Source: Aeromicrobium tamlense
Lineage (GTDB): Bacteria > Actinomycetota > Actinomycetes > Propionibacteriales > Nocardioidaceae
Assembly (NCBI RefSeq): GCF_013408555.1
Contig: NZ_JACBZN010000001.1
Location: 372,001 to 436,000 of the forward strand
Direction of reading: 5' to 3'
Length of the DNA stretch: 64,000 bases
Under the pieces are notes generated by a model, which saw nothing but the letters and a program-made list of their open reading frames with translations, was not told the DNA's origin and searched no databases. Below, piece by piece: positions 24,775-34,230 of this stretch (position 1 is the stretch's first letter; the number at the start of each line of letters is the position of its first letter). Made by a program: the position numbers and the translations under genes.

Positions 24775-26273
24775 GCGCGGCCCTCCTGACGGGCGACCCG
24801 CGACCGCTGGAACACCAGCGTGACGAGGAACCCGATCGCGAAGGCCAGCAGGACGCCGAGGTTGGCGTAGGCCCAGTTGCCGGTCCAGTAGCCGCCGTCC
24901 GCGACCCACTCGCCGAGTCCGAGCGGCTCGATCAGGTAGCCCTGCCAGTTGTTCCAGCTGGCGTCCTGGGCGAAGCTGTTGACCACCAGGCCCCAGCCGA
25001 CGACCGAGGCGACGGCCATCGTGATCACGGGCACCCAGTTCACGGCGCCGTAGCGGCCCGAGGAGTCGAACAGCGCCTCCTCGTCGTAGTCCCGCTTCCG
25101 CAGCGCGATGTCGGCGATCATGATGCCCGCCCACGCCGCGATCGGGACGCCGAGCGTGATGAGGAAGCTCTGGAAGGGCGCCAGGAAGCTCTCGGCGAAG
25201 AAGACCACGTAGATCGTGCCGAGCGTGAGGATGACCCCGTCGATGAACGCGGCGGCCGGTCGCGGGATCCGCACGCCGAGGCTCAACAGCGTGAGGCCCG
25301 ACGAGTAGATGCCGAGCACCGCGCCGCTGACGAGCGCGAGCACCGAGGCCACGAGGAACGGCACGAGGTACCACGTGGGCAGCACGGTGGCCAGGGTGCC
25401 GATCGGGTCGTTCACGATGCCGGCGCTGAGCTCCTCGGAGGAGCCGGCCAGCAGGATGCCGTAGAGGACGAGCACCACCGGGGCGAGCGCTCCGGCGAAC
25501 GTGTTCCACAGGACGATCTGGGCGCCGCTGGTCTCGCGGCGCTGGTAGCGCGACCAGTCGGCGGCGATGTTGATCCAGCCGAACCCGAAGCCGGTCATCA
25601 CCATGACGAACGCGCCGACGACCGCCTGGCCCGAGCCGTTCGGCATCGAGGTCACGGCGTCCATGTCGATCTCGTCGACGGTGAGCACGATGTAGCCGAT
25701 CGTGGCGATGCCCGTCAGCCACGTGAGAACCGACTGCATGGCCATGATGATGTGGTAGCCGGCGACGGAGGCGGCGACGATGAGCGCGGCCACCACGATC
25801 ATCGCGATGACCTTGACGGCGTCGCCGCTGCTCCAGCCGAGCTCGCGGAAGACCGTGGCGGTGGCGAGCGTGGCCATGATCGCCAGGAACGTCTCCCAGC
25901 CGATGGAGATGAGCCAGCTGAAGACGCCGGGCACCTTCTGGCCGACCACGCCGAACGGCGCGCGCGAGAGGATCATCGTCGGCGCGGAGCCGCGCTTGCC
26001 CGCGATGGCCACGAGGCCGCACGCGGCGAACGACACCACGATGCCGAGGACGGCCACGATCGTCGCCTGCCACAGCGACAGGCCGAAGCCCAGCACGTAG
26101 CTGCCGTAGGAGATGCCGAAGACCGACACGTTCGCGGCGAACCAGGGCCAGAACAGGTCGGAGGGCCGCGCGACGCGCTCGCTCTCGTCGATGATCTCGA
26201 TGCCCGTGGTCTCGATGCCCGCGCGGCGGACCTGGTCGAGCCCGCTGCCGGGGCCCTCGCTGTGAATCGTCAT
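24771..26273 (-). CDS. NCS1-family nucleobase/hydantoin permease
   Basis: A 500-residue transporter with about 12 TM segments. The early sequence ARPSDLFWPWFAANVSVFGISYG and the later FGFGWINIAADWSRY match the nucleobase:cation symporter-1 (cytosine, purine, allantoin, hydantoin) family. A strong GGGAGG ribosome site precedes ATG 26273. It is translationally coupled to the isochorismatase-like hydrolase, so the two probably form an uptake-and-cleavage module. The exact ligand is not readable from the sequence. The 191-nt gap to eno holds the divergent promoters. Confidence 0.88.
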   Translation of the reverse strand: MTIHSEGPGSGLDQVRRAGIETTGIEIIDESERVARPSDLFWPWFAANVSVFGISYGSYVLGFGLSLWQATIVAVLGIVVSFAACGLVAIAGKRGSAPTMILSRAPFGVVGQKVPGVFSWLISIGWETFLAIMATLATATVFRELGWSSGDAVKVIAMIVVAALIVAASVAGYHIIMAMQSVLTWLTGIATIGYIVLTVDEIDMDAVTSMPNGSGQAVVGAFVMVMTGFGFGWINIAADWSRYQRRETSGAQIVLWNTFAGALAPVVLVLYGILLAGSSEELSAGIVNDPIGTLATVLPTWYLVPFLVASVLALVSGAVLGIYSSGLTLLSLGVRIPRPAAAFIDGVILTLGTIYVVFFAESFLAPFQSFLITLGVPIAAWAGIMIADIALRKRDYDEEALFDSSGRYGAVNWVPVITMAVASVVGWGLVVNSFAQDASWNNWQGYLIEPLGLGEWVADGGYWTGNWAYANLGVLLAFAIGFLVTLVFQRSRVARQEGRA

Positions 26274-26275
26274 GA

Positions 26276-27739
<1,464 letters not shown>

Positions 27740-27742
27740 GCC

Positions 27743-28291
27743 ATGGCCGGACGCGGATCGTCCCCGTCGTCGCGTCGACCCACGGGTCGGCGCGACGGAC
27801 GGTCGACCCCGCGCACCACGGCCCGGCCGCAGGCCGCGCCCGTCGCGTCGTCCGGTGGCTCCGGCACCCGGTTCACCACCCGGGCACTGATCCTGCTGGG
27901 CGTCGCGGTCATGCTGATCGCCTCCTACACCACGTCGGTGCACGCCTGGTGGCAGCAGCGGTCCGAGATCGCCGCGCTCGAGGCACAGAACCGCCAGACG
28001 CAGCAGGACATCGCGCAGCTGGAGGACCAGGAGCGCCGCTGGAGCGATCCGGCCTACATCCGTCAGCAGGCCCGCGAGCGCTTCGGCTGGGTCATGCCCG
28101 GTGAGATCGGCTACCGCGTGATCGGCGTCGACGGCGAGCTCAAGGGCCAGTCGTCCACCCTCGAGGAGCCCGAGGTCGCCCCGCGCCGGCCGTGGGTCGA
28201 GCGGCTGTGGGGCTCGGTCGAGGCCGCCGGCACCCCCGACCGGGCCGCGGAGCCCACCGACGCCGACCCCGAGCTGGAGACCGACGAATGA
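27743..28291 (+). CDS. FtsB/DivIC-like septum formation initiator
   Basis: A 182-residue bitopic protein: a basic, low-complexity cytoplasmic tail (1-45), one TM at about 49-66, then a coiled coil (WWQQRSEIAALEAQNRQTQQ) and the YIRQQARERFGWVMPGEIGYRVI motif typical of FtsB/DivIC. It should join the FtsQ-FtsL divisome subcomplex. It begins 3 nt after the eno stop and overlaps DUF501, the standard actinobacterial order eno-ftsB-DUF501-ppx. Confidence 0.92.
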   Translation: MAGRGSSPSSRRPTGRRDGRSTPRTTARPQAAPVASSGGSGTRFTTRALILLGVAVMLIASYTTSVHAWWQQRSEIAALEAQNRQTQQDIAQLEDQERRWSDPAYIRQQARERFGWVMPGEIGYRVIGVDGELKGQSSTLEEPEVAPRRPWVERLWGSVEAAGTPDRAAEPTDADPELETDE

Positions 28292-28797
28292 TCGACCCCG
28301 CGGACATCGCCGCGATCACCGAGCAGCTGGGCCGCCCGCCCCGCGGCATGATCGAGGTCTCCTCGCGCTGCCCCTCGGGTCACCCGAACGGCGTGAAGAC
28401 CGAGCCGCGGCTGCCCGACGGCACCCCGTTCCCCACGCTCTACTACCTGACCTGCCCGCGGCTCACCGGCGCGATCGGCACGCTCGAGGCGTCGGGCCTG
28501 ATGGCCGAGATGACCCAGCGACTGGGGGAGGACGACGAGCTCGCGGCGGCCTACCGCGCCGCGCACGAGTCCTACCTCGCCGAGCGCGAGGCCATCGGTC
28601 ACGTCGACGAGATCGACGGCATCAGCGCCGGCGGCATGCCCGACCGCGTCAAGTGCCTCCACGTGCTGGTGGGCCACTCGCTGGCCAAGGGCCCGGGCGT
28701 CAACCCTCTCGGCGACGAGGCCGTCGCCCTCCTCGGCGACTACTGGGGCCACTCCGCCTGCGCCCCCGCCGCCGACCAGGCCCCGCCCTCCGCCTGA
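28288..28797 (+). CDS. DUF501 family protein
   Basis: A 169-residue protein starting at an ATG that overlaps the previous stop (ATGA). Features typical of DUF501 are LGRPPRGMIEVSSRCPSG, TLYYLTCPRL, and MPDRVKCLHVLVGHSLAKG near the C-terminus; conserved Cys and His residues could bind a metal. The function of the family is unknown. Conserved linkage to eno, ftsB and ppx suggests a cell-wall or energy-related housekeeping role. Confidence 0.93.
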   Translation: MIDPADIAAITEQLGRPPRGMIEVSSRCPSGHPNGVKTEPRLPDGTPFPTLYYLTCPRLTGAIGTLEASGLMAEMTQRLGEDDELAAAYRAAHESYLAEREAIGHVDEIDGISAGGMPDRVKCLHVLVGHSLAKGPGVNPLGDEAVALLGDYWGHSACAPAADQAPPSA

Positions 28798-28816
28798 TCC
28801 GCGCGTCCCGCGCGCC

Positions 28817-28885
28817 AGATGTGTAGCGGCATCCACCGTTTTCTCTCGGATCCAAGGGATTTTTGGTGGGTATTGCTACACATCT
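28817..28885. repeat. 69-nt palindromic element, copy 2
   Basis: Outer arms AGATGTGTAGC (28817-28827) and GCTACACATCT (28875-28885) are perfect complements. The inner arms GGCATCCACC and GGTGGGTATT pair with several G-T combinations, around a loop containing GTTTTCTCTCGGATCC. Same length and arm sequence as 24179-24247, and both are followed by the bases CGGGC. It occupies the gap between DUF501 and the ppx promoter. Confidence 0.85.
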
Positions 28886-28921
28886 CGGGCACGCCCGTGC
28901 CGCGGTGAGAGGCGACCCCGA

Positions 28922-28927
28922 TAGCCT
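28922..28927 (+). promoter_or_regulatory. -10 hexamer, leaderless ppx
   Basis: TAGCCT with exactly 6 nt to ATG 28934. Confidence 0.55.
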
Positions 28928-28933
28928 GACGGC

Positions 28934-29857
28934 ATGGCTCGAAGCACGGTGGCGGCGATCGACTGCGGGACCAACTCCATCCGACTGCTGATCGCCGAGA
29001 TCGAGGGCGACGCCAAGACCGACCTGCTGCGCGAGATGCGCGTGGTCCGTCTGGGACAGGGTGTGGACGAGACCGGCACCCTCGCCCCCGAGGCCGTCGA
29101 GCGCACGCTCGAGGCCTGCCGCGAGTACGGCGGGGTCATCGACGCGATGGGCGTCGACGTGGTCTCGTTCGCCGCGACCTCGGCGATGCGCGACGCCGAC
29201 AACGCCGCGGACTTCTCCGACCGGGTCGAGGAGATCCTCGGCGTCCGGCCGCGCGTGCTGACCGGCGAGGAGGAGGCACGCGCCTCCTTCGAGGGCGCCA
29301 CCGGCGACGTCGCCGAGGCGCTCACTGCCGTCATCGACCTCGGCGGCGGCTCCACCGAGGTCGTCCAGGGCCTCGGCGCCCCGACCTTCTCGCACTCGTT
29401 CGACCTCGGCTCCGTGCGGATGACCGAGCGCTTCCTGCTCACCGACCCGCCGTCCGTGGCCGAGGTGACCGCCTGCATGACGCACCTCGACGCGGTCCTC
29501 GCGCCGGTGCTGTCCAGGCTGGAGCCGTCCGACGAGATCGTCGGCGTCGCGGGCACCATCACCACGATCGCGGCGCACTCGCTCGCGCTGCCCTCCTACG
29601 ACAGCGAGGTGATCCACCAGGCGCGCATCCACGTCGACGACGTCCGCGCCGCCTGTGGCTCCCTCATGCAGATGCCCGTCGCCGACCGCCGCGCCCTGCC
29701 GTACATGCACCCGGGCCGCGCCGACGTGATCGCGGGCGGTGCGCTCATCCTCGACCGGGTGCTCGAGCACCTGCCGCGCACCATCGAGGAGCTCGTCGTG
29801 AGCGAGCAGGACATCCTCGACGGCATCGCCTGGGCCGCCGCGAGGGAGGTCGCCTGA
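28934..29857 (+). CDS. Ppx/GppA exopolyphosphatase family protein
   Basis: A 307-residue ASKHA-fold phosphatase. The N-terminal motif is AAIDCGTNSIRLLIAE, followed by SFAATSAMRDADN, the catalytic-region LTGEEEARASFEGA, and the second phosphate-binding motif VIDLGGGSTEVV. It lacks the C-terminal HD-like domain of long Ppx enzymes, as do the short actinobacterial homologues (MTB-PPX type). It degrades inorganic polyphosphate and/or pppGpp. The stop and the next start share a base (TGATG), so it is coupled to the dehydrogenase gene. Confidence 0.93.
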   Translation: MARSTVAAIDCGTNSIRLLIAEIEGDAKTDLLREMRVVRLGQGVDETGTLAPEAVERTLEACREYGGVIDAMGVDVVSFAATSAMRDADNAADFSDRVEEILGVRPRVLTGEEEARASFEGATGDVAEALTAVIDLGGGSTEVVQGLGAPTFSHSFDLGSVRMTERFLLTDPPSVAEVTACMTHLDAVLAPVLSRLEPSDEIVGVAGTITTIAAHSLALPSYDSEVIHQARIHVDDVRAACGSLMQMPVADRRALPYMHPGRADVIAGGALILDRVLEHLPRTIEELVVSEQDILDGIAWAAAREVA

Positions 29858-30774
29858 TGCGCATCTCGGTTCCCGACTCCTCCTGGCAGGGCGTCCTCGA
29901 CGACCTCCCCGTCGAGGTCGTCGAGTGGGACGGCAAGGCCCCGCAGCCCGAGGGCCAACTCGACCTCGCGGTCTGGCCGTACACGCTCGACCCCTCCGAC
30001 ATGGCCGCCGTCGACGCCTCCCGCATCGGCCTGATCCAGGGCCAGTCGCTGGGCTACGACGGCGTCGCCGACGTGCTGTCGGCCGGCGGCCGCTACGCCA
30101 ACGCCGTCGACGTGCACGAGGACTCCACGGCCGAGCTCGCGATGGCCTTGCTGCTCGCCGCCGTGCGCAAGCTCGACGTCTTCGCCGCCCAGCAGGCCGA
30201 GGGCATCTGGCGCAAGAGCTGGACCACCAGCCTGCTCGACCGACGCGTGCTGCTGCTCGGCGTCGGCGGCATCGGCCGGCGGATGGCCGCCCGGCTCGAC
30301 GGCTTCGGCTGCGAGATCGTCCGGGTCGGCACCCGCGCACGCGACGACGAGCACGGCCACGTGCACGGCACCGACGAGCTCGCCGACCTGCTGCCCACGG
30401 TGGATGCCGTCGTCGTGGCGGTCCCGCTGACGCCCGACACCGAGCGGATCGTCGACGCGGAGTTCCTCGCCGCCCTGCCCGACGGCGCGATCGTCGTCAA
30501 CGTGGCCCGCGGCCGCACGGCGGACACCGACGCCGTCCTCGCCGAGGCCGGCCGGATCCGCTACGCCTCCGACGTCTTCGACCCCGAGCCGCTGCCGGCG
30601 GACCACCCGCTGTGGTCTGCGCCCGGCGTCATCATCACGCCGCACGTCGGCGGGATGACCTCGGCGATGGCGCCGCGCATCCAGGCCGTCGTGCGCGGCC
30701 AGGTGGAGCGGCTGCTCGCAGGGGAGGAGCCGGCGGACGTCGTCGTGGACCACCGCGAGTCCTCGGACTCGTAG
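29857..30774 (+). CDS. D-isomer-specific 2-hydroxyacid dehydrogenase
   Basis: A 305-residue NAD(P)-dependent dehydrogenase. The Rossmann fingerprint LLGVGGIGRRMAARL is near 131-145, followed by VVAVPLTPDTERIVDAEFL, VNVARGRTADTDAV and the catalytic His region ITPHVGGMTSAM. It resembles the glyoxylate/hydroxypyruvate or phosphoglycerate dehydrogenase superfamily, but the N-terminal half is divergent and the substrate is unclear. Coupled to ppx by a TGATG overlap. Confidence 0.88.
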   Translation: MRISVPDSSWQGVLDDLPVEVVEWDGKAPQPEGQLDLAVWPYTLDPSDMAAVDASRIGLIQGQSLGYDGVADVLSAGGRYANAVDVHEDSTAELAMALLLAAVRKLDVFAAQQAEGIWRKSWTTSLLDRRVLLLGVGGIGRRMAARLDGFGCEIVRVGTRARDDEHGHVHGTDELADLLPTVDAVVVAVPLTPDTERIVDAEFLAALPDGAIVVNVARGRTADTDAVLAEAGRIRYASDVFDPEPLPADHPLWSAPGVIITPHVGGMTSAMAPRIQAVVRGQVERLLAGEEPADVVVDHRESSDS

Positions 30775-30784
30775 GCTGGGCCAG

Positions 30785-30857
30785 GCTCCCGTAGCCCAAC
30801 GGCAGAGGCAGACGGCTTAAACCCGTTTCAGTGCGGGTTCGAATCCCGCCGGGAGCA
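30785..30857 (+). tRNA. tRNA with UAA anticodon, short (class I) form; Leu by anticodon only
   Basis: A complete cloverleaf of 73 nt. The acceptor is GCTCCCG (30785-30791) with CGGGAGC (30850-30856) and discriminator A30857. The D-stem is 3 bp, and the anticodon stem GACGG/CCGTT has loop CTTAAAC (anticodon TAA). The variable loop is about 5 nt, and the T-arm GCGGG-TTCGAAT-CCCGC is canonical. No CCA is encoded. The anticodon reads the UUA leucine codon, but leucine tRNAs are class II with a long variable arm, which is absent here. The identity is therefore uncertain. Confidence 0.9.
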
Positions 30858-30862
30858 CGCGC

Positions 30863-31312
30863 TCAGGACTGCTTGAGCTCGATGGCCGACCAGGTCTCGT
30901 CGAGCTCGAGCGGCGCGGCGGTGTCCCAGCCGTACTCGTCGACGCCCGCGCGCAGGATCGACAGGGGCAGTGCGTCGGAGGGGTAGAGCACCCAGACGCG
31001 GCCGATCGAGCCCAGGCGCGGCAGCACGTCGTCGAGCCGCATGTGGAACTCCTGGCTGTTCGACACGGCGATCACCGCGGTGTCGATGCCGGAGGGTCGC
31101 ACGGGGTCGGTGGGCTCGGGCTGGTTCTCGGCGCCGGTCCACGTGTCGTCGAACCAGCTCTCGGACTGCTCGGGCTCCTCGTCGGCGTACGTCTCCACAC
31201 CCTCGGGCAGGGGGTCGAGCACGGCCGTCTCCTCGACGGTGTCGCCCACGATCCACAGCAGCGATCCGGGCTCGATCCCGAGCAGCTCGGCCGTGGTCCG
31301 CTCGTTGCTCAT
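30863..31312 (-). CDS. DUF3052-like protein
   Basis: A 149-residue acidic protein. The start TTAELLGIEPGSLLWIVGD and the later IGRVWVLYPSDALPLSI resemble the DUF3052 family, whose members are small actinobacterial proteins of unknown function. A D/E-rich insert lies at about 40-70. Its ATG overlaps the stop of trmB (ATGA), so it is the second gene of that operon. It ends six bases after the tRNA. Confidence 0.6.
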   Translation of the reverse strand: MSNERTTAELLGIEPGSLLWIVGDTVEETAVLDPLPEGVETYADEEPEQSESWFDDTWTGAENQPEPTDPVRPSGIDTAVIAVSNSQEFHMRLDDVLPRLGSIGRVWVLYPSDALPLSILRAGVDEYGWDTAAPLELDETWSAIELKQS

Positions 31313-32052
31313 GGGGTCATCCTAAGCGCCGAGACGTCGCGGATCGTGCGTCCCTTGGCGATGCCCTTCGCCTCGAACTTCGTGATCGGCCGGCCCTCGA
31401 ACCGCTCGGCCCAGTCGCCCGAGGTCGTGAAGCCCTCGGCGCGCCCGACCACCTCGAGCATCTGGTCGGCGTAGTCCTGCCAGTCGGTGGCCAGCCGCCA
31501 CACGCCGCCCGGCTTGAGGACGCGGTGGACGAGGGGGACGACCTCGTCCGTGACGAGGCGGCGCTTGTGGTGACGCTTCTTGTGCCAGGGGTCCGGGAAC
31601 CAGACGCGCACCTCGTCGACGCTCTCGGCCGGCAGCATCCGGGTGAGCGCGGGCACGGCGTCGACGACCGCGAGCCGCACGTTCTCGACCCCCTCGTGGC
31701 GCAGCTGGACGAGGGTCTGGGCGACGCCGGGCACGTAGACCTCGAGGCCGAGGAAGTCGGTGTCGGGGTCGAGCCTCGCGGCGTGCACGAGGGACTCGCC
31801 GCGGCCGCTGCCGATCTCGAGCACCAGGGGAGCGTCGCGGCCGAAGAGCTCGGCCGGGTCGATCGTGAACCCGTCGGCCACCGAGGTGCTGGTGCGCCCG
31901 CGCGGCACGTCGACGACGAAGCGGTGGGCGACGTCGTCCCACGCGTCCTGCTGGCGCTCGGTGAGCCGGCCGCCGCGCCGGGTGAACGACACGACCTCGC
32001 GTCGGAACGGGTCTTCGTCGTGATCCGTGCGATCTTCGGCGGTTTCGGGCAT
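31309..32052 (-). CDS. trmB: tRNA (guanine-N7-)-methyltransferase
   Basis: A 247-residue class I methyltransferase. The SAM-binding LVLEIGSGRGES is near 80-91, FLGLEVYVPG follows, and the family signature VRVWFPDPWHKKRHHKRRL is present in full. It forms m7G46 in tRNA variable loops. ATG 32052 is supported by a leaderless hexamer 6 nt upstream. It leads a two-gene operon with the DUF3052-like gene, downstream of which a tRNA gene lies on the opposite strand. Confidence 0.97.
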   Translation of the reverse strand: MPETAEDRTDHDEDPFRREVVSFTRRGGRLTERQQDAWDDVAHRFVVDVPRGRTSTSVADGFTIDPAELFGRDAPLVLEIGSGRGESLVHAARLDPDTDFLGLEVYVPGVAQTLVQLRHEGVENVRLAVVDAVPALTRMLPAESVDEVRVWFPDPWHKKRHHKRRLVTDEVVPLVHRVLKPGGVWRLATDWQDYADQMLEVVGRAEGFTTSGDWAERFEGRPITKFEAKGIAKGRTIRDVSALRMTP

Positions 32053-32058
32053 GGTCCG

Positions 32059-32064
32059 AACCTA
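32059..32064 (-). promoter_or_regulatory. -10 hexamer, leaderless trmB
   Basis: TAGGTT on the minus strand with exactly 6 nt to ATG 32052. Confidence 0.55.
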
Positions 32065-32087
32065 TCGAGCCTGCCATCGTGAGCGGC

Positions 32088-32600
32088 ATGGCGATCATCC
32101 CCGACACCAAGGACTGGACCTGGGTCCTGCAGCAGACCTGTGAGGAGTGCGGCTTCGACGCGGACGCGGCAGAGCCCACGCGGGCGGGGGAGGAGGTCCG
32201 CGCGATGGTGCCGCGGTGGGGTGAGGCGCTGGCCCGGCCCGACGCCGCGCAGCGCCCGGACGACGCGACGTGGTCGGTGCTGGAGTACGCGTGCCACGTG
32301 CGCGACGTGCTGCACCTGTTCGCCGACCGCCTCGCGCTGATCCGCGAGCAGGACGGGCCGGAGTTCGCGAACTGGGACCAGGACGCCACGGCGGCCGAGT
32401 CCCGCTACGCCGACCAGGATCCCGCCGTCGTCACCGCCGAGCTCGCTCCGGCCGCCGACGCGTTCGCGGCCGAGATCGACGCCGTGCGCGACTGGTCGCG
32501 CCCCGGCCTCCGCTCCAACGGCTCGGCCTTCACCGCCGACACGCTCACGCGCTACGCCCTGCACGACCTCGTGCACCACTTGCACGACGTCCGGGCCTGA
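32088..32600 (+). CDS. DinB-like (mycothiol-dependent superfamily) protein
   Basis: A 170-residue, mostly helical protein. DTKDWTWVLQQTCEECGFD at the start and the spaced His residues (EYACHVRDVL, LHDLVHHLHD) match DinB/MDMPI-N-like four-helix proteins that bind a divalent metal through three histidines. Many actinobacterial members use mycothiol, bacillithiol-like thiols or remain uncharacterised. ATG 32088 was preferred over the in-frame GTG 32079 because family members start just before the DTKDW motif. Its stop codon lies inside a perfect palindrome. Confidence 0.75.
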   Translation: MAIIPDTKDWTWVLQQTCEECGFDADAAEPTRAGEEVRAMVPRWGEALARPDAAQRPDDATWSVLEYACHVRDVLHLFADRLALIREQDGPEFANWDQDATAAESRYADQDPAVVTAELAPAADAFAAEIDAVRDWSRPGLRSNGSAFTADTLTRYALHDLVHHLHDVRA

Positions 32601-32631
32601 CGGTTTCCCCGGTTAACCGGGGAAACCGTCA
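32598..32631. repeat. Perfect 34-nt palindrome at a gene end
   Basis: TGACGGTTTCCCCGGTT followed by its exact reverse complement, with no loop; the first three bases are the stop codon of the DinB-like gene. It could act as a terminator (17-bp stem, though without a U-run) or a protein-binding site. Confidence 0.85.
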
Positions 32632-32663
32632 CTTCACGTGGTTCGCGAACCCCGTGAAGTGAC
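32628..32663. repeat. Second 36-nt near-perfect palindrome
   Basis: GTCACTTCACG then GGTTCGCGAACC then CGTGAAGTGAC; 17 of 18 base pairs match. It overlaps the preceding palindrome by four bases (GTCA), making a tandem pair about 85 nt before the padR start. Confidence 0.85.
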
Positions 32664-32734
32664 AGGAAACCTCGTTCAGTGGTGCGACACGACGTGCCGG
32701 TGTCACGTTTCGCACACTAATGCGGATTGCGTGG

Positions 32735-32740
32735 TACTGT
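32735..32740 (+). promoter_or_regulatory. -10 hexamer, leaderless padR
   Basis: TACTGT with 7 nt to ATG 32748. Regulator autoregulation over this region is common in the PadR family but no clear operator is assigned. Confidence 0.5.
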
Positions 32741-32747
32741 CCGACGC

Positions 32748-33074
32748 ATGGATGCAACCCAACTGCTCAAGGGAGTGCTCGACGTGGCCGTCCTGGCCGT
32801 CGTCGAGGGCGAGGACGGCTACGGCTACGACGTCGTCCGTCGTCTGCGGGCCGCCGGGCTCGAGGAGGTGGGCGACGCGTCGGTGTACGGCACGCTGCGC
32901 CGCCTCTACTCGGCCGGCGCGCTCACGTCGTACGTGGTCCCCAGCGAGGAGGGGCCCCACCGCAAGTACTACGGCATCACCGAGCAGGGTCGGACCATGC
33001 TCGCCGCGCAACGCAAGACCTGGGCCGAGTTCGCCCGCACCATGGACCGCATGCTCGAAGGGACCGCCGCATGA
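32748..33074 (+). CDS. PadR family transcriptional regulator
   Basis: A 108-residue winged-helix protein: MDATQLLKGVLDVAVLAVV, GEDGYGYDVVRRLRAAGL, then SVYGTLRRLYSAGALTSYVVPSEEGPHRKYYGITEQGR, the PadR signature wing. The short form (no long C-terminal coiled coil) is typical of actinobacterial PadR-s1 members. It overlaps the following membrane-protein gene by ATGA and probably represses its own operon. The ligand is unknown. Confidence 0.93.
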   Translation: MDATQLLKGVLDVAVLAVVEGEDGYGYDVVRRLRAAGLEEVGDASVYGTLRRLYSAGALTSYVVPSEEGPHRKYYGITEQGRTMLAAQRKTWAEFARTMDRMLEGTAA

Positions 33075-34135
33075 ACGCCACCACCCTCCCCGCCGAGATC
33101 GTCGCGTTCGCGGCTGCCGTGCGCGCCGCGCTGGCCGACCTCCCCGCCGACGAGGTCGAGGAGCTCACCGACGGCCTCGAGGCCGACCTCGCCGAGGCGT
33201 ACGCCGAGGACCTGGCGCGCGAGCTGCCCGACCCCACCGCCTACGCCCACGAGCTGCGCGGCGCCGCCGGACTGCCGACGCCCCAGGCTCCCAAGGGCCG
33301 ACTCCACGCGATCGGGACCTCCTTCGCCGAGGCGGGACGCGACGTCGAGCGCAGTCTGCGCCGCAGCCCGGCGGTCTCCTCGACGCTGGACTTCCTCGTG
33401 ACGCTGCGTCCCGCGTGGTGGATCGTGCGCGGCTGGGTCGCCTACCAGGTGTTCTGCCTGACGATCCTCGGGATGTGGAAGACCGACGTCCTCCCCGGTG
33501 ACTTCGCGAAGTGGCTGCTCCTGATCCTCCTGGTGGCCGGCAGCGTCTTCCTGGGCATGAGGTCCTGGCCGCGTCCCGTGGCCGTCCTGATCGTCCTGGG
33601 CAACGCGTTCGCCGCGTTCGCGCTGATCCCGGTGCTGGCGAACGACGCCACGGGCGCCGAGCTGGAGATGGCCTACGAGAACCCGCCGGAGTACGAGTAC
33701 GGGAGCGGGTACGAGGGTGGCGACGGCACCGGCGTCTGGCTGAACGGCAGCGAGGTCACGAACATCTTCGCCTACAACGCCCGCGGCGAGAGGCTCAACG
33801 GCGTCCAGCTGTTCGACCAGGACGGCAAGCCCCTCACGACCTCGGTCCCCGGCGGCAACGGCTGCCTGGAGAAGGACGAGTTCGACGAGTGCACCAAGCC
33901 CGGCGCCTGGATGCCCGTGCAGCTCGAGACGGGCGCCTCGGCGTGGAACGTCTTCCCGATGAAGATGGCCGAGTCCTCCTTCGACGACCCGACCCGTCCG
34001 GTCACGGGAGCGGTCGCGCAGGACCGTCCCGCGCCATTCCTCAAGGTCCCGGCGCTGCTCGTCGCGAGCCCGACGGCCGACGCGAAGGACTCCGCGGCCG
34101 CCACCGAGGAGAAGGACGGGAAGAAGAAGCCCTGA
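33071..34135 (+). CDS. PadR-linked membrane protein with HAAS-like N-terminus
   Basis: A 354-residue protein. Residues 1-80 form an acidic helical region (LADLPADEVEELTDGLEADLAEA) like the HAAS/DUF1700 domains often encoded after padR. About three TM segments follow at roughly 118-195. The extracytoplasmic part is rich in Y, G and E (YENPPEYEYGSGYEGGDG). The Lys-rich C-terminus is KKKP. It may be a regulatory or envelope-stress membrane protein; no catalytic motif is visible. Co-expressed with padR. Confidence 0.7.
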   Translation: MNATTLPAEIVAFAAAVRAALADLPADEVEELTDGLEADLAEAYAEDLARELPDPTAYAHELRGAAGLPTPQAPKGRLHAIGTSFAEAGRDVERSLRRSPAVSSTLDFLVTLRPAWWIVRGWVAYQVFCLTILGMWKTDVLPGDFAKWLLLILLVAGSVFLGMRSWPRPVAVLIVLGNAFAAFALIPVLANDATGAELEMAYENPPEYEYGSGYEGGDGTGVWLNGSEVTNIFAYNARGERLNGVQLFDQDGKPLTTSVPGGNGCLEKDEFDECTKPGAWMPVQLETGASAWNVFPMKMAESSFDDPTRPVTGAVAQDRPAPFLKVPALLVASPTADAKDSAAATEEKDGKKKP

Positions 34136-34165
34136 GCGGGAAGCCTGGCGGTGGTGGGGGCGTTG

Positions 34166-34173
34166 TATAGGGT
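34166..34173 (+). promoter_or_regulatory. -10 region of the Bax-inhibitor-like gene
   Basis: TATAGGGT lies in the 95-nt gap before the gene. It would give a leader of about 50-55 nt, ending in the GGAGGAG ribosome site before ATG 34231. Confidence 0.4.
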
Positions 34174-34230
34174 GAGTACACCGACCCCGCCACCACCGGC
34201 GCGCGGGGCCACATTCTCCCGGAGGAGATC

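Noticed and set aside
30785..30857. Integration (att) site at the tRNA gene
   Set aside because: No integrase, no duplicated tRNA 3' end and no composition shift were seen on either side.
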